The notes under the pieces are model-generated. The model was not told the DNA's origin, made no database searches, and was given only the letters and a program-made list of their open reading frames with translations. A stretch of DNA of 5,673 bases, from assembly GCA_006954465.1 (NCBI GenBank), contig LVVU01000090.1, positions 1 through 5,673 on the forward strand. The letters are read 5' to 3'. The position numbers and the translations under genes were made by a program. Shown piece after piece: positions 4,752 through 5,673 of the stretch. This stretch comes from Candidatus Methanoprimaticola hominis (lineage in GTDB: Archaea > Thermoplasmatota > Thermoplasmata > Methanomassiliicoccales > Methanomethylophilaceae). Position 1 is the first letter of the stretch, and the number at the start of each line of letters is the position of its first letter.

Positions 4752-5422
4752 AGGATGGGAGGACTGAGTTCAAGGACCTGCTGTATGAAGCCGTCCGTCT
4801 GATCAATCTGTCCGTCAAGCAGTACGGGAAATGGGATATCGAAGACATAGACAAGCCCATCCGCAGGATCATCAGGAAGGAGCCGCTGTTCATCCCGGTG
4901 GACCATCTGGCAGAGGAAGATGTTCAGGAGAGGATCATCTGCCACTGCATCCGCTGCGGACGCTCCATACCTTCGGACCATCCTTATCCGTACTGCGGAA
5001 GGTGCTTGGAATCCTGGAAGCAGTACATGAACCTCGGCTACACCGAACCCAATGGACATTGCTACATCTGCGGGAACGCATGCCGTGCGAGCGCGGAGAG
5101 GCCCGCGTGCTCCGAATGCTACGGAAGGAATGCGAAGCTCATGGACGAGAAATGCGAGTCGATGAGGAGACTCGCATCCGACAGGAAACGATCGAACGAA
5201 AAGCGACATTCATATCGTGAACCGTTTAACTCAAGGATGCCTTCATATGATGATGTGGTTCAGGAAAGACGAGAATACGGTGCATACCGAGATGATCCAT
5301 ACAGTCAGTGGCATGGATATCGAAATCGCAGTCCGTTTCGGATCGTCGAGGATCCAACCGGGAAGCCAGTTCTACGATGGGAAGCAGGGCTGGTTCTGCG
5401 CGTACGTGGTCATGAGGGATGA
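4748..5422 (+). CDS. Double zinc-ribbon protein, likely C-terminal half of the split PLD gene
   Basis: The ATG overlaps the PLD stop (ATGA), so this could be read as a coupled second gene. More likely it is the frameshifted remainder of the PLD protein: MKDGRTEFKDLLYEAVRLI at its start is what should follow NNEELEI in full-length relatives. A single-base change near 4740-4747 would join the frames. The helical linker (6-64) leads to two zinc ribbons, Cys67/70/83/86 and Cys105/108/121/124, in family-typical context (CIRCGRSIP, CYICG, CSECY). These may bind nucleic acid or protein. From about residue 135 the sequence becomes charged and low in recognisable structure. Its last 58 codons overlap the next gene in another frame, where codon use from about 5310 fits that gene better. 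The true C-terminus is therefore uncertain. Confidence 0.65.
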   Translation: MKDGRTEFKDLLYEAVRLINLSVKQYGKWDIEDIDKPIRRIIRKEPLFIPVDHLAEEDVQERIICHCIRCGRSIPSDHPYPYCGRCLESWKQYMNLGYTEPNGHCYICGNACRASAERPACSECYGRNAKLMDEKCESMRRLASDRKRSNEKRHSYREPFNSRMPSYDDVVQERREYGAYRDDPYSQWHGYRNRSPFRIVEDPTGKPVLRWEAGLVLRVRGHEG

Positions 5423-5591
5423 CGACTTCGACAGGATCTCGGATAGACTGTCATTCTACGACGGATACCCCGAACTGGACGTACCGGGCGGAGTTTCCTA
5501 CTTCAGCAGGATCCCGCCGTTCGATGACGGCAGCAATGCCGGGTTCACAGCGATCGGATGGGATTACAATCACGGGTTCTATACGGTCTGA
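5247..5591 (+). CDS. Small hypothetical protein resembling a phage/mobile-DNA family
   Basis: The 114-residue product has a C-terminal core with GWFCAYVVM (about 48-56), DVPGGVSYFSR (about 80-90) and GFTAIGWDYNH (about 100-110). This loosely matches a hypothetical family frequent in phages and gut mobile elements that shows a pattern like GYV...hGGlTf...GfDxxH; the match is by eye and no function is known. I chose ATG 5247 because AAGGA (5233-5237) lies nine bases upstream; a GTG at 5217 would add ten residues. ATG 5313, just before MDIEIAVRFG, is another candidate. It overlaps the zinc-ribbon frame by 176 bases. From about 5310 onward the codon use (GTC, TTC, TAC, GGC) fits this frame better. 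Its stop is 14 bases from that of a convergent gene. Confidence 0.65.
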   Translation: MMMWFRKDENTVHTEMIHTVSGMDIEIAVRFGSSRIQPGSQFYDGKQGWFCAYVVMRDDDFDRISDRLSFYDGYPELDVPGGVSYFSRIPPFDDGSNAGFTAIGWDYNHGFYTV

Positions 5592-5605
5592 GGCTGGTAG
5601 GTCAT

Positions 5606-5673
5606 TCAGATCGACAGCTTGAGCTTGCCCTTGCGGAACAGGCACATGTCGATCAGGTTCTGCTCGTTCTTGA
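5606..5673 (-). CDS. C-terminal end of an unidentified gene, cut by right edge
   Basis: A minus-strand frame open at the right edge gives 21 complete residues ending LIDMCLFRKGKLKLSI before a TGA (5608-5606). The codons are the GC-ending ones typical of the window (AAG, CTG, ATC, GAC, TTC). The tail is basic and alternates hydrophobic residues, like a final beta strand. Too little is visible to assign a family. It converges with the small gene ending at 5591, leaving only 14 bases and no clear terminator. Confidence 0.5.
   Translation of the reverse strand, partial: KNEQNLIDMCLFRKGKLKLSI

Larger units (their letters stand above)
4398..5422 (+). pseudogene. Combined reading: PLD nuclease-zinc ribbon gene broken by a frameshift
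   Basis: Taken together, the frames at 4398-4751 and 4748-5422 give the domain order of a single family: PLD-like nuclease, helical linker, two zinc ribbons. The shift between them corresponds to one missing base near ATATCGCCTGGATG (4737-4750). With one base restored the protein reads through as ...EIS-x-WMKDG.... Either the gene is decayed, the base is an assembly or sequencing error, or the ATGA overlap now lets two separate polypeptides be made. Both halves keep intact motifs and normal codon use, which argues for a recent event or an error. Confidence 0.5.

Noticed and set aside
4370..4893. Minus-strand frames opposite the PLD and zinc-ribbon genes
   Set aside because: They oppose frames with clear HxK and CxxC motifs and show no domain of their own.
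5587..5610. TCTGA/TCAGA inverted repeat between the two convergent stops
   Set aside because: Only five base pairs with a 14-base loop and no T-run; it overlaps both stop codons and is too weak to call a terminator.

Overview
The window looks like accessory DNA from an archaeon, most likely a methanogen-related Thermoplasmatota such as Methanomassiliicoccales. This placement is an inference from TATA-like boxes about 25-30 bases before start codons, several genes that look leaderless, GGAGG-type ribosome sites before others, free use of AGG/AGA and ATA codons, and an AAA/DUF4143 ATPase. No rRNA or phylogenetic marker is present to confirm it. No stretch over 300 bases lacks a gene; the largest gap is about 215 bases (4183-4397) and holds a divergent promoter region.

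Left part (1-1470, minus strand): a DUF4143-type AAA ATPase that runs off the left edge, preceded by two tandem hairpins and a 76-residue orphan gene with a good promoter and ribosome site. A divergent promoter region with dyad symmetry (about 1440-1520) separates this from a plus-strand pair, a four-helix DUF2975 membrane protein and a YozG-like Cro/C1 HTH regulator (1545-2295). That pair ends at a strong hairpin (2299-2333).

Middle (2180-4182, minus strand): a two-gene operon of an RloA/AbiLi-like AAA ATPase and an RloB/AbiLii-like Toprim-type protein joined by an ATGA overlap. This is the architecture of an RloAB/AbiL-type anti-phage system. Sampled 60-base lines here are 42-50% GC against 55-58% in sampled lines on either side, which suggests an acquired cassette. 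The RloB frame has no stop at its expected end. It runs through the neighbouring gene's terminator hairpin and 116 bases antisense to the regulator gene.

Right part (4398-5673): divergent from RloAB lies a PLD-like nuclease domain, followed by an overlapping frame with two zinc ribbons. Together these look like one PLD-zinc-ribbon gene split by a single-base frameshift near 4740-4747. Next comes a small gene overlapping its tail, resembling a protein type common in phages and mobile DNA. A convergent minus-strand gene is cut by the right edge. The likely theme is a small defence or mobile-DNA island: RloAB and a divergent PLD nuclease share a control region with a perfect TTGTGA-N5-TCACAA dyad. 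Joint function is a hypothesis, not something the sequence proves.
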